Assembly (NCBI GenBank): GCA_017979445.1
Contig: CM030706.1
Span: forward strand, 20,601,884 to 20,665,883
Direction: 5' to 3'
Length of the DNA: 64,000 nucleotides
From: Akebia trifoliata
Taxonomy: Eukaryota > Streptophyta > Magnoliopsida > Ranunculales > Lardizabalaceae
Position numbers and translations under genes: made by a program. The notes beneath the pieces were generated by a model that saw only the letters and a program-made list of their open reading frames with translations, made no database searches and was not told where the DNA came from. Within the stretch, counting starts at the first letter, position 1, and each line of letters opens with the position of its first letter. Positions 11,679 to 22,987 of the stretch are shown piece by piece.

Positions 11679-14139
11679 CATGTGCAAAACTATCAAGTGT
11701 TTAAGTGCAACGTTTTCGTTCAAACTCAAATTTGAACATACTTACAGGCTAAAGTATGTTTTTCGATAATTTTGAATCCAACGATGAGGTTAGATTTCAT
11801 TAAAACTGAACATAACAAAATTCAAAAGTTTTATCCTAAGTCCCACTTTCAGAATTTTTTTAAAATTTCACTATTTAATTTTTCTCGAAATATGAACTAA
11901 AAACTCGAAGTATTATACAACCAACATAAAACGATATTGGTAACCAACATAAAACGATATTGACAAACAATATAAACGACTTGCATAACCGAGAAAATGG
12001 ATTTTAGCCCATGATGAAAAATAAGAAAAAACAAAAATCTTTTGTACAAGGAATATTTATATTATTTTACTAGAAATCAATTACGAAAGAATTTATTGTA
12101 GTGAGAATTAGTTAGAAAATAAGTTTTTACCAAAAGTTTTTGCAATGTGATTGTAGAATCACTATGGAGCAAAAATTGATGAAGTTGAGGTGTTCTAACA
12201 TATTTTTTGAAAAGAAAAATCTTTAAAACAACAAAAAATATTAAAATAAATCAAAATCAGAGAAAAGAAATTAAAATCAAGTCAAATAAAAAATAAAAAC
12301 CAAAACAACACATATGTAAAAGCGATAAAATGAACTAAAGCAAACTAATCTTATTGAATCTGATTCAAAATAAAAGAAATAAAGAAAACCCGCAAAAAAA
12401 AAAAAAAAAAAAAAAATAGAACCGATCACAACTAAAATCATCTCAATGAAAACGCCATTTTGTTTCCCCCTCTTAATAGTCATTCTCTAGCTCATGATGT
12501 TTTTCGAATCTTATTTTGAGAAAATAGTGATGGGTTATTGTTTAACTCATCCCCACTACAATAAAGAGGGTCAGAAACCTAATCTCGCAATACAATAAGG
12601 TGATTGGTTCTGAAATTTACATGCATTTAGATTTGATTTTAGGTGTTCTTAATGGATAAATTTAAAAAAAAATTTGAGATAGAAAGAAAAATTAAAAATT
12701 AAAAAGAAAATTTGAAAGAAAAACATGAAATTAGAAAGAAAAATTGCATGAAAATTGGAGAATTTCATTCAAAGAATAAAAAAATTTACACATTTTCAGA
12801 GTTTCACTAATAGAGTTTTCTTCATCTTCTTCATTTTTCTCCTCTAGATTACTTTCTCTTTCCTTTAAATTTTTTAGATATATTTTCTCTCTCCTTTTTT
12901 CCATTTTCTTTAAATTTCTCTCTGTGTCTAATTCTTTCTATCAAAAAATTTTCTCTATAAATTATGTTTATTTTCTAAGACCTCTCCTCTATTTATAAAA
13001 GGAGAATCTAAAAATTATTCCTAATTTTCTCACTTACAATTTATTATTATTAGAGAGAACTCCCTCTCTCACTTATAATTTTCACTTATTACAAAGCACT
13101 CCCTCTGTAATTCTTCTTCTATAATTATTACAAAATAGTCCTTCTCTCTCTCAATTACAATTATTACAAAATAAATCATTTCACTTGTAATTACAATTAT
13201 TCCCAAAAATATTTCAAAATTCAAGAAAAATTATAGAATTCCCCATTCATTTAGAAATAATCCCCAAAATAATTAAGAAAAATGTAAAACCACTTCAATT
13301 ACATATCAAATATATATATATGCCAATTTTTCCTTATAACAATAGCACGATGGACATAAAGATTCACATAATAAGGTGGCGTTGACTTAACTTGAATGTA
13401 AATAATTAGGGTTTGAAGTTGTCAAAGATTCAAAGTTATAAAAGGATCTTTCGAAAACTAGAGATAATCTTAATTCCCTTTATAAATAGGATTCCAAGCT
13501 TAACCAAAAGAACAGATTTTTCAAAGAGAATAAAATTTAGACTTTTGTTAATGTTTTGTTTCTTTTCTACCTCTTCTCTAAATTAGGTTACTTTGTAATT
13601 GAAGAATGAGGGTTTTGTAATCACATCAAGATTAATACAAGTTTTAATTTTCTTTATCTCGATCTATATCTCTGGTTTTTTTTTTTTCGATATTGAACTT
13701 GTGATGATATGTGGTTAATCCCTCTTTTAGAGAGGTCGAGGAAGCCAGGAGTAAGATGATCATATTTAGATGCATTTAATATTTGTTTATTGGGGTTTAA
13801 CTGCATTAATTGATTGATTTCTTCCACTTAGTTAATCTCAAATATGTATTGATCAATCTTAATTTAGATGATTTAATCTTTAGATCAAATCAAGTTAAAT
13901 CATGTTCTACTAAGATGGTTATCGTTTTGTGATTTTCTAACGAAGAGATTCAAGGATTTTATATCATTTTACTTACTTTTATTGATTCATATTTTGATTC
14001 ATAAGCATTAGTTTGTTAAATGGATCAAGAAAAAAAAAACAATATTAAGTTATTTAGATCTATCACTTGTTTATGCGGGAATCAATTGCTCTAAGTCTTC
14101 CATTACTATTTTATTAGTTCTATGTTTCTGGTTCTCTAG
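11679..14139. other. Intergenic, AT- and pyrimidine-rich
   Basis: No gene is recognised. A poly-A tract lies at about 12393-12415. The stretch 12800-13180 is rich in CT words (ttcttc, ctctc) on the plus strand. A TATA-like 'ctttataaatagg' is at about 13479, followed by a transcribed-looking AT-rich sequence, possibly part of an old LTR, but no ends could be set. Confidence 0.4.
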
Positions 14140-14163
14140 ATTCACTACAGTAAAATAAGGCAA

Positions 14164-14403
14164 TAGCGACGGTCGCAACCGTCGCTATATGCGCAAATAC
14201 CCGTCGCAAAAGCATCTAGCGACAACCCTTCGGTAGTCGTCGCTAATAGTCCCATCGCTATATCTTATACCGACGGCCATTTATGTAAAAAAACGTCGTT
14301 AGTACAGGACTTATAGCGACAGCCACCGTTGGCCGTCGCTATAGAGTATTGTTTTTTAAAAAAAAATTTTAGTCTTTAGCTACGGTTTTGGCCGTCGCTA
14401 TAA
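14164..14403 (+). repeat. Left subterminal repeats of CACTA-2
   Basis: Repeated palindromic words built on TAGCGACGG and CCGTCGCTA occur about six times, for example the pair around 14166-14188 and the pair around 14320-14345. In CACTA elements such subterminal repeats are the binding sites for the accessory transposase. The right end has a reduced version at 22920-22950. Confidence 0.7.
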
Positions 14404-15703
14404 AACCTTTTGAAAAAAAAAAATTTAATTTTATACCAGCCCCTTCATGTATTGCTGAATATTTAAAATACCCCTGTATTTTGAAATTGATGACCAAATA
14501 AATAAATAAATCCCACTAATAATTTAATCATTCAGTGACAAATGAACTTTGGAGATTACAATCTTAGAACTCTCTCTATTAATCATCAATGTGATACAAA
14601 TTCTCACCAGGCATCTTTGACGAGCTAAGAAATTTACTTTTACATTACAAAAATTAATGGACATGGAGAAATTAAAACCACTTGTCACCAACTACAACAC
14701 ATTAAGCTCCTTTCGTCTAATATCCACCCCAAATGCCATATATTGAACAAGTTTGGGCTTGGTCAAAGGTCTCATATATCAAGGACAAACACAATTTCGA
14801 CTATAGAAATGTAAGAGAAATACAGTTAACTACTACCTTTACCCAAAGAAGACTGCAGATGCAACTAGCATAAGAAGAAGAAAGTTTTTCATGTATATTT
14901 TCATTCAGGCAACATTACTAATTAGTCATCAAGTCATGCAAATAATTGGGCTCATTCAAATATGCCCAATTACATGACAAACTAAGGCACTACATAAATA
15001 CTACAATACCAGCAATCCGGATACCATAGCCACAAGGTTTGAGTTCATATCCACAATGTAGGCTTGAAATTAAAGATGCGTATAGATAAAACCATTGTCA
15101 ATAGCATAGCCATTGATGTGGAATACACCTGAAAGAGACAAAAAGAAGTGTGATGAGCTAGGTTGTATCATACATCATAGCATGTAAAAGCAAATAACAA
15201 GTGCATCATGGCTAAATCATGACTCATATGGCTTCGTACAATAGATTGGGATACAACGAAATATTCACGAGATAGAGAGAAAATGAAGAGAAAGTAAAAT
15301 AGTCCAACGGAAAATCAAGATATAACGAAAGTAATGAATTTGATTCATAAATAAGCTTTAACCGGAATAGTAGACAAAATTGTAATGCTCCACCATACAT
15401 GAACTTCTCATGAACTAAAGCATTTTAAAAATATATTTCTCAAAAATATGCAATGAAAACTGGATGTATCAGCATGCCAGGTTTCCTAAGGATCACTGTG
15501 AAATTTCTTATCATCATCAGACACAAACACATGCATCAATGTTTATTAAATAGGTAACAAAACATTATTAGTAAAGTAGGGCAAGTAACTAGAAAGAAAG
15601 ACTACAAAGGATACATCTAATCACTTTGTGCTCCCATGAAAACAATCTTTTTTCTCTTCTAATAATTCTTCATTATAAAAATAAAGAGCTGATCTGTACT
15701 TAC

Positions 15704-15830
15704 TATATAAATGAGAAGCAAGACTACCATTGCTCATGTACAAGTATATAAGCATATGCTGGCCTCTTTCTGCACAATATCCCACCAAATTCACAAGGTT
15801 TCTATGATGTAATCTCCCAAGTAACATAAC
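15704..15830 (-). pseudogene. Captured exon: CRLK-like receptor kinase (subdomains III-V)
   Basis: The minus strand encodes LHHRNLVNLVGYCAERGQ followed by HMLIYLYMSNGSL. This is the region between the alpha-C helix and hinge of a plant protein kinase, closest in my memory to calcium/calmodulin-regulated receptor-like kinases (CRLK). It is flanked by a splice acceptor (ttctcag) and a donor (gtaagt). The catalytic HRD and DFG motifs are absent, so it cannot be an active kinase. It lies within CACTA-2 with no adjoining kinase exon that I recognise. Confidence 0.8.
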
Positions 15831-16267
15831 CTGAGAACAAAAGAGAAATTCAACTGTTAAAGCCATTAAAGTTATCATGGGGAAGGATGACTTTAATCTA
15901 ATAGACTTGAATATGAGAAATGGATATTTTCACAAAAGAAAACATACCTTAAGAGAATAATAGATGCACAAATTTCAACAATAAAATGTACAAAAATCAT
16001 AACATCAGAGACTCTTAGAAATTAGAGTATGGCCACAAAAGAATACAAACATTGATTGTAACTTTTCAAAGTAATATGAGGTGACGGAGATAAAAAATGA
16101 GAGATTTTTTAATTCCATAAAGTGGTAGCTTGCGTGAAGCAAAGCAAATAATGGTGTAAACATCTAAGAAGAGTCCTAAGGATTTTCCTTCTTTTGTTTT
16201 AATGATAAGATGATATTATTGAGATCATTAGTTCTGCAAATAATACGTGGCCAGTGACGACTGGTGA

Positions 16268-16270
<3 letters not shown>

Positions 16271-16303
<33 letters not shown>
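16271..16303. repeat. (TA)n microsatellite
   Basis: About 16 uninterrupted TA units lie inside CACTA-2. Confidence 0.95.
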
Positions 16304-16306
<3 letters not shown>

Positions 16307-16752
16307 ATGATGGTGACGATTTAATATTATAACCTTTTTTCTAACATAAAATTACATGTTTCAACATATGCATTAAAAGAGGCATAGATTAATATGGCAA
16401 CAACTGACAACATCCAGTGAAGAAACAATTCAATATGAAGCAAATTTTAAGAGTTTACCTCACTGTCACACTCTTCAATGACATTCTTCCCAGCTTCCAC
16501 TTCCAACTCACAAGCTTCCCTTCATCTAGCAACCTCTTCTTATGCTCCTCTTATTTCCATCATGAGTTGTTCAACCTTTCAGAAAAAAGAGTCGAGGGGT
16601 GAAATGGTAAGTCAACCATAGATGGGATAAGCACCACATAAATGAGAAAAATGAAATAAAAAAAAATAAATGAATGGAAACCATGCCATCAACACATGTG
16701 GAATAAACACTGCGTTACATCCAAATTCAATGCAATAGTCGAAATACATAAA

Positions 16753-16759
<7 letters not shown>

Positions 16760-16825
<66 letters not shown>
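16760..16825. repeat. (AT)n microsatellite
   Basis: About 33 uninterrupted AT units follow a poly-A run, inside CACTA-2. The tyrosine-isoleucine open frames that overlap it are an artefact of the repeat. Confidence 0.95.
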
Positions 16826-16827
<2 letters not shown>

Positions 16828-17013
16828 AATGAAGGGGGTTCTCATCTAGCTCATAGCATGTATAAGAAGAATCGTACTTAAGAAGATAAAAGGTTATTGG
16901 GCCATTTTAAAGCTCATCTATCGAGTAGAAGTACAAATTTAGACTCATAAACATGATGCAATGCAGCAAACTCGACAATATTATGACACATTGGACCAAA
17001 ACAAATCCACTAA

Positions 17014-17822
17014 ATCCTTGAGAAGGATCCCACAGAGCTCTTAGTGATGGATAAAGAACTCGCACGTGTGAAGGGAAGGGAGAGGAAAACTCCTCTACAC
17101 ATTGCAGTCGAGAGAAATATGTATACTGTTTTGGATAAAATGTTCCAATGTTGCCCCAATTGTATTGAAGACTTGACAGCTCATGGTGAAACAACATTTC
17201 ATCTTGCCGTGAAATGCAATAGTTTGTTTGCTTTCAAAGTATTGATGAGATGGACTCCTTCATTGGACATGGGATGGCATTTCTTAACCTTGAAAGACGA
17301 CGAAGGCTACAATATCTTGCACCGTGCAACCCTTTCAAAACAGTACCAGGCAAGGCCTATCTTTAATTATCATTACTGATCATCATTTCTTCTATTTTAT
17401 GTATATATTTTTGAATGATTAGAAGGGTCAAGGCAAGACCCAAACCAGATCAAATATTAATTTTAATTATGCATCTTGTTTTGTACTGACTACAGAACAT
17501 AAAGGTGGTGCTCAATGGATACAAACATTTTGGGTGGGTGGGGGCACCTAATGGCAGAGATACCAGTAATCGGACAGCACTAGATATCTTATACAATGAG
17601 AATAAAATTGTACCAATCACTGAATTCAAGAAGATTGAGGGCATACTTCGCCATGGTGGAGTTAAGAGGGGGGAAGAACATGACTATCTTTATGTGTTCA
17701 CATATCCATTCATGTTTATGAAATTCTTATCAAATTTTGTTTTGATTAGAAATATTCGAAGTGAACATCAGGAGGAATTATTAGTAGTTGCTGGTCTCAT
17801 TATCACAGCTACCTTCCATCTA
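17014..17822 (+). pseudogene. Captured ankyrin-repeat/PGG protein fragment (BDA1/ITN1-like)
   Basis: Exon 1 (17014-17349) encodes ankyrin repeats with the motifs RKTPLHIAVERN, HGETTFHLAVK and EGYNILHRA. Exon 2 (17496-17822) starts NIKVVLNGYK, has the repeat remnant NRTALDILYNEN, and ends in LLVVAGLIITATFH, the first membrane segment of a PGG domain. The intron appears to use a GC donor (CAG|gcaagg) and a normal AG acceptor. The N-terminal repeats and the rest of the PGG domain are missing and there is no start codon of its own, so this is a fragment of a membrane ankyrin protein of the plant BDA1/ACD6 group. Unlike the other captured pieces in CACTA-2 it lies on the plus strand. Confidence 0.8.
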
Positions 17823-17972
17823 AAAGACAATAACAAAAGTCTAGCAGATGTCATACAACTTGACGAAGATAATAACAAAAAGGCCAGCAGATGTCAGCAA
17901 CTCTAATAAGGAAGTACACATAAAAGTAGGAAATAGAGCAATATTGAATAAGAGATGTTAGAAACGAATTAC

Positions 17973-18213
17973 CTTCTACAATGTCACGAAATCTACTATA
18001 AATGAAATCCTGCAGTGTAAGGATCGGTTTGGTTCCACCAAGAACATTAGAATTGAAATTAACATCTTCAAATGTTACCTCCATTGCAACCACTGCAACA
18101 TTCGCAATAGTAGAATCAACCGTCAAAATAGCTGCAATGATCACAATAGCAGGTCTTGATGAGACATTTCTACTAACCTCATTTGAGAATGTCCCAAAAT
18201 AGAAAACTAGCAA
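17973..18213 (-). pseudogene. Captured exon: plant glutamate receptor (GLR) N-terminus
   Basis: The minus strand encodes a hydrophobic signal-like start, then NVSSRPAIVIIAAILTVDST and a segment with DVNFNSNVLGGTKP. This corresponds to the first exon of plant glutamate receptor-like channels, where the extracellular ligand-binding region begins. A splice donor (GAAG|gtaatt) closes the exon. The ion channel and remaining ligand-binding parts are absent and no clear ATG precedes it. Its 3' side lies about 150 bp from the oppositely oriented ankyrin fragment. Confidence 0.75.
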
Positions 18214-18554
18214 AAAAGAAGCAAAATCATATTGAGGGCAGTGTTTCAGAGGCTTTGTTTTCGAAAGAGAAAGAGTGACTGATTTCGAGTTTCAGACGAG
18301 AGAGAGTTTGATTTCGCACTTAGTCTTCAATGGGTTTTATTTATTTCACCAGTTTAAACTACAATTTACATAATAAAGAGAGAGAGAGAGAGAGAGAGAA
18401 TCAGACATACTCTTTCGTAGTATTTCCAGATCTTCGTCCTCTATTATCTTAGATTTGTGTTCTTGTTCTTCAGTCGAGGTAGAAGAAGAGTTGTTGTTGT
18501 AGGTGAAGAGTTTGGCGTTGTAGTGAGCCACTGAGGAAGTCCAAAATAAAGACT

Positions 18555-18603
18555 CTAAACCGACGGTCAAACTTTGACCGTCACTAAAAGTTGTTGCCTT
18601 AGG
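18555..18603. repeat. Internal copy of the CACTA-2 right subterminal motif
   Basis: A perfect palindrome with 10-base arms (GACGGTCAAA and TTTGACCGTC around a single C) at 18562-18582, followed by gtcactaaaagttgttgcc, matches 22926-22965 near the true right end. The preceding 300 bp are GA-rich and resemble 22600-22900. It suggests a former element end trapped inside, or a duplicated subterminal region. Confidence 0.65.
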
Positions 18604-18619
18604 TGATATCATCTTATTA

Positions 18620-20050
18620 ACAACATAGTGGTTAATTGAATCCAGTAAAGTTCATGATTCATCACAATGGCCATAGTGGGTTCAGCATATACATTCAATA
18701 GGCGACCAAAGTAGTCGGTTAAGAACTGCTTTCACAGGGTCTAGTTAAGGTCAAATGTTGGAGGGTTACTTATTCATCATTGGTTTGTGAAATCCATCAC
18801 AATTGTGATTTGAAGGCTTGAACAGGCAAATTTTACAAGTTTGACATCAAAAAGTTGAAGAACTGGTATAAGCTTGACAAGGAAACAACAATTCTACTAA
18901 GTGGGTGTGTAGAAAGTGATAGAAATTCTAATTTCAATTTCAGAGTTTTTTAAATGTAACAAGAGAATGGTTGTGAGAGAGAGAGAGAGTAAGCAAGAAT
19001 TAACACTCAGGAGAATTGAGGATCATTTGAAGCAGAGTCTATGATATATACTTTGAGGTCCTTAACAAAAGTTCTCACGCAAAGAAAAGAACATGACACT
19101 TGTCAATTTCTGATTGATTCGAATATCATTGTCTTTAGGAAAAGGTGGCAATGATTCTCTCCAAAAATTAAAAAATAATGTTCAAAGCAGAACTCTAACC
19201 AATGCAACAGGAAACTTGAACCTTCAAGATGCATATGTCGACTCTCTGTTTTTTTTAATGAAATTTTGCTTATACAAAGCAGAGTTGTTTGTTAATATAA
19301 AAAATGGGTCACAAAGAACATATAAGAAATTGAATATTTGAGATGCTTAGGTTGCCTAAATCTATCTAAAGATAGGAAAATAGGACATATAAGATTTCAT
19401 GTTATTTTTCTGCAAAGTTGTTTCCTCACTTGATAGATGGATAAACACGTAGATGCTTATTGAAACCCATGTTTCCACAAGGGCAATTAAACTACTATAC
19501 CCATATTTCCATACTTATTCGAATATCAGACTACAGTTGCCTTTCATCCTCTATTGGCAAGGGTGGCAAAAGCAAGGACGACAGCGGTTGAACCAACATC
19601 ACATTTAAAATTGACACGTTTCCCACACATCTTGACACGTTGCATCATTTTGATCCATAAAATGCAAAGATTTATATTTGTGAGTAGGAATGGCAATGGT
19701 TTGGTTTGAGGGTTGAGAAAATAGAGAACCAATAAATTCGGTTTGTTCTTAGTTCACAACTTCTATAGAACTGAACCCTTAATGACTTGCTGCTTTTTAG
19801 AAGTTAGGACATAAGTTCATGGCTTTTGTTTATGGATAGATTTAGACATAAGTTCATGGATTTAGATTTTTTTCATAAGCCCTATGTTGGTTCGGTTTCA
19901 ATTTGGCCCCAAACCGAACCAAGTTGCACACCTAAGAAAAAGGGGACCGAGGTGACCACCCGAAAAAGTACAAAATGCAACCAAAAGAGAAAATAAAGAG
20001 GATGCCATAACATAACAAGAGAGTATGAAAAATAAACAGTTGGTGAAGGT
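18620..20050. other. CACTA-2 interior without recognised coding sequence
   Basis: AT-rich with a short GA run at about 18979-18992. The short open frames at 19114-19341 (+) and 19544-19732 (-) show no motif that I recognise. It may hold intron or UTR sequence of captured genes. Confidence 0.4.
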
Positions 20051-20062
20051 TGGTTGTGTTAC

Positions 20063-20801
20063 TTTGTGGTGTTTGTGGCCATTGGAACAAGCCACTGCAA
20101 AGTTTTCTCCATCTCAACCTTGATTTGTGGAACTATAAGCTGCAATTAGACAAGAAGAAGAGAGTGATAGTAAAGTAGTACTTGGTCTAATATGACAAAC
20201 CGGAAGAATGCACCCCTCACGACCCCAACAAAGGAAAAAAGAAAAAAAAAGCCTTACGTTACCAACCCAATTGAAAAAAAAAAAAAAAAAGGTGAGGGAA
20301 CAATTCATAAGCAAAAATAATTACACGAATTATCACATGAGTACTCTAGATTAAAAATTAATTGAATTTATAAATACCTCTCCCTTGATTTGAAATGACT
20401 GTAGTTTGGAGCGTAAAGCTGACTTTACACTAGGTGGCAATCCTTGGTATAATGTATCCCTTGTATTTGAAGGCTCTTGTAATCATTTCAATTAGATGAT
20501 ATTCACGCTTCACAAATTCGAGAAGTGTCCTCAAGAATGATTCTCTTTGAAAATTACAATCAATTTGAGTTTGTTTGGTTAATCATGGAACACAAGATTA
20601 GATGGGTAGACTTATTATTACAATACATATAATAGCAACATAGTCACCTAAAACTAGATAAACAAACAGAAACGTGAGTCAAGGAGTTTGAACTCACAAG
20701 AGTATCGATTTGAGTGACAATATTTGCATAGTGCAAAGCAAGACCAACAGTCCCCAACCTTTGATGATTGTTCAGAGATCCTTTCACCGATCGATCACCA
20801 T
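20063..20801 (-). pseudogene. Captured DUF668 (PSI1-like) gene fragment, three exons
   Basis: Three exons in their natural order on the minus strand match the DUF668 region of PSK SIMULATOR 1-like plant proteins. Exon a (20698-20801) contains GLALHYANIVTQIDTL. Exon b (20378-20459) contains QGLPPSVKSALRSKLQSF. Exon c (20063-20139) contains PQIKVEMEKTLQWLVPMA. Each has acceptor AG and donor GT, so a contiguous genomic piece with its introns was taken and not a spliced transcript. The upstream DUF3475 domain and the C-terminus are missing. These proteins are linked to peptide-hormone growth signalling in Arabidopsis; this copy is only a fragment. Confidence 0.85.
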
Positions 20802-21090
20802 CTGCAAGTTGACCATGGAAGAAAACATCGTGATACTTTCTGCTCTAATTAATTTACTTGAAAGATGGCAAGCAAGATAAGCTCTTTATAAACTGTGGAG
20901 TGAAAAATGGGGTCCTAGAGACTTCATTTATTTCAAAACAATGGCAAACTTAAGTAAGAAATACTTTGGTTTGCAAGATTCCATTCCACCATTCAGCTCT
21001 ATCTAGAGCTACAATATGTTAAGATCTCCTATCTTGAAAATTTTTCTTAATGTCATAAGCTTGAACCATGGTGAGGTAAAAAACACTTAC

Positions 21091-21201
21091 CAAAGAGAAA
21101 TCTGAATGACAATTTAATAAACATTGACTGAATATCTGCTTTGTTACATCATCGTTACTCACAACAATGTGCACCTCCACGTATTGCTTCCAATATTTAG
21201 C
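21091..21201 (-). pseudogene. Captured exon: CstF77-like mRNA 3'-end processing factor
   Basis: A 111-bp exon (37 codons) on the minus strand encodes YWKQYVEVHIVVSNDD followed by KQIFSQCLLNC. This matches an N-terminal HAT repeat of cleavage stimulation factor subunit 77. It has an acceptor (tgtag) and a donor (gtaagt). Only this one exon is recognised. It lies on the same strand as, and upstream of, the DUF668 fragment, so a read-through transcript could join them. Confidence 0.78.
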
Positions 21202-21691
21202 CTACATAAAGGGTACAGAGGATTCAATTATGTACTCCACGTAACATCTCAGAACAAATAGCCTAATTGAACCTTTTAATCTAGGTACAATTAAGGGTGT
21301 TAACTATAAAACAAAACTGGTATTGAAATAACTAACCACCAAAACAAGAGGGTATGTGTATATTAGCCCCTAAAAAACTAAAAGGATACCTCGTTCTTCT
21401 GCTCTTCTTTTTTTAATAAATTATACTTTAAAAAAAAAAAAAAAAAAACAGGATAAGCAACAGGCTATACATCAGTGAAACTAGATGGAGCTGTGAATGA
21501 TTGAAACCCACCTAAAAACAAAATCCTTAGAAAAAAGCATGTACAATCTTTTTACAATTGAAGATCATACATCTCTTTTATCTTCAAAATAATCTACTCA
21601 ACACTACAATTATGGTATAAAGAAAGAAAAAATCCACTATCTAAATTCAAAAAAAATTGATACAAATCATTTGTTGATTGCTCAACTATAA

Positions 21692-21693
<2 letters not shown>

Positions 21694-21737
<44 letters not shown>
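21694..21737. repeat. (AC)22 microsatellite
   Basis: An uninterrupted run of AC dinucleotides inside CACTA-2. Confidence 0.97.
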
Positions 21738-21739
<2 letters not shown>

Positions 21740-22496
21740 ATACATCACTTTTGATTCTTGACAGTGATAGGTGAAAGAACTCACAGTGCAACAAATCGTA
21801 AAAATAGAACCTAAATCCAAACAATTGGGATTTCTAGAGGTAGAACCACCCATCATTGTGACTATGTGGTGAAACTTTGATAATTTATTGTAGTGATCTT
21901 GCTCTTTATAACCTATTTTTTTTAAGTCAGAAACATGATTTAAGAGTCTAAATGGACAATTGTATTCCTAATAGACACAAATTTGGCACACTCTGGTGTT
22001 TACTTGGAGTCCCATTAGGAAAACTAGAATCCATGCTTATTAGCAACCAATTATAATATATAAGAATCCAAACATAAAAGATTTGTTCACTAATCATTCA
22101 AACAAGGTTAGTAGAAAAATAAAATCAAACAACCAAATTACAATAGTGCTCCTGTGGGTAAATATTATGCAAAAACACACTTTAAAAAAAAAAAAAAAAA
22201 TTGCGAGTTCTCAGATTTGATAAGCAGAATTGGGGAATGGTGGTCACCTGAAATCTGATTTCGTCCAAACATAGAATTAAAATTATAGAAATTGAGATTT
22301 TGGTTTGAAATCGAACCAAAATTTGAATTAACTCTATAGAAATTAGGATTATACAGCAAAATCAACAAAATATGCAGAAAAATCTAGGGTTTAGGGATCG
22401 ATTGGAGAGAAAAATTAACAAAATATGTAGGAAAACATACCTTAATTTTCGGAAGGCCGAGATCAGATCGGATCTGTTTAGATTGAACCTTCACGC

Positions 22497-22870
22497 GTTT
22501 GAGAGAGAGAGAGAGAGAGATTGATAGAAAGAGAGAGATCGACAGAGAGGCTCTATGTCGAATAAATCCTTAATTTGAAGATCTGTTTCAAAGGAGATCT
22601 TCGAGTATGAGATGAGATACAGAGAGATCGGTGAGATCAGCGGCGAAAGAAAGAGTGGCTTCGTTTTCGAGCTTGAGATCTGTTTCGAACAGGCTTCGTT
22701 TGCAAGCTTAAGAAAGAGATTATGTTCAAGAGACAGAGAGATCAGCAGAGATGAGAAGAAGAGAGACTCTTTGAGTTTCATATTATGTTCGAGAGACGGA
22801 GAGATCAGCAGAGATGAGAGAAAGAGAGACTCTTCGAGTTTCATACGAGAAAGAGAGAGAGTGAGTCAGT
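22497..22870. repeat. GA-rich region with (GA)n near the right end of CACTA-2
   Basis: It includes a GA run at about 22499-22520 and an imperfect direct repeat of about 57 bp ('gagacagagagatcagcaga' at 22729 and its copy near 22792). Both strands are open through it because of composition. GA-rich stretches like this often occur in plant 5' untranslated regions, so it may be the promoter-proximal part of a captured gene. Confidence 0.6.
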
Positions 22871-22987
22871 GAAAGAGTGAGTTCGAGTAAGGATATTCGA
22901 TTTGTAAAACAAATGCGTCTACAGCGACGGTCAAACTTTGACCATCACTTAAAATTGTTGCTGTAGCCCTTTTTTCCTGTAGTGATT

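Larger units (their letters stand above)
14143..22984. mobile_element. Non-autonomous gene-capturing CACTA element (CACTA-2)
   Basis: The left end reads CACTACAGTAAAATAAGGC and the inverted right end reads CACTACAGGAAAAAAGGGC, the terminal inverted repeats of the En/Spm (CACTA) superfamily. A perfect 3-bp target duplication att flanks it at 14140-14142 and 22985-22987. The length is 8842 bp. No transposase domain is present, so movement would depend on a transposase from elsewhere. The interior holds fragments of at least five unrelated host genes: receptor-like kinase, ankyrin/PGG protein, glutamate receptor, DUF668 protein and CstF77. The orientation of the element cannot be set without its transposase genes. 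A second copy of its right subterminal motif lies inside at 18555-18603, so it may be a fusion of two elements. Confidence 0.9.

Noticed and set aside
16612..16881. Open frames on both strands rich in Tyr-Ile repeats
   Set aside because: They are produced by the (AT)n microsatellite, which has no stops in either reading; there is no other coding signal.
22491..22872. Open frames on both strands with repeated Ser-Leu or Arg-Glu motifs
   Set aside because: They follow from GA-rich composition and a local duplication near the end of CACTA-2; no family is recognised.
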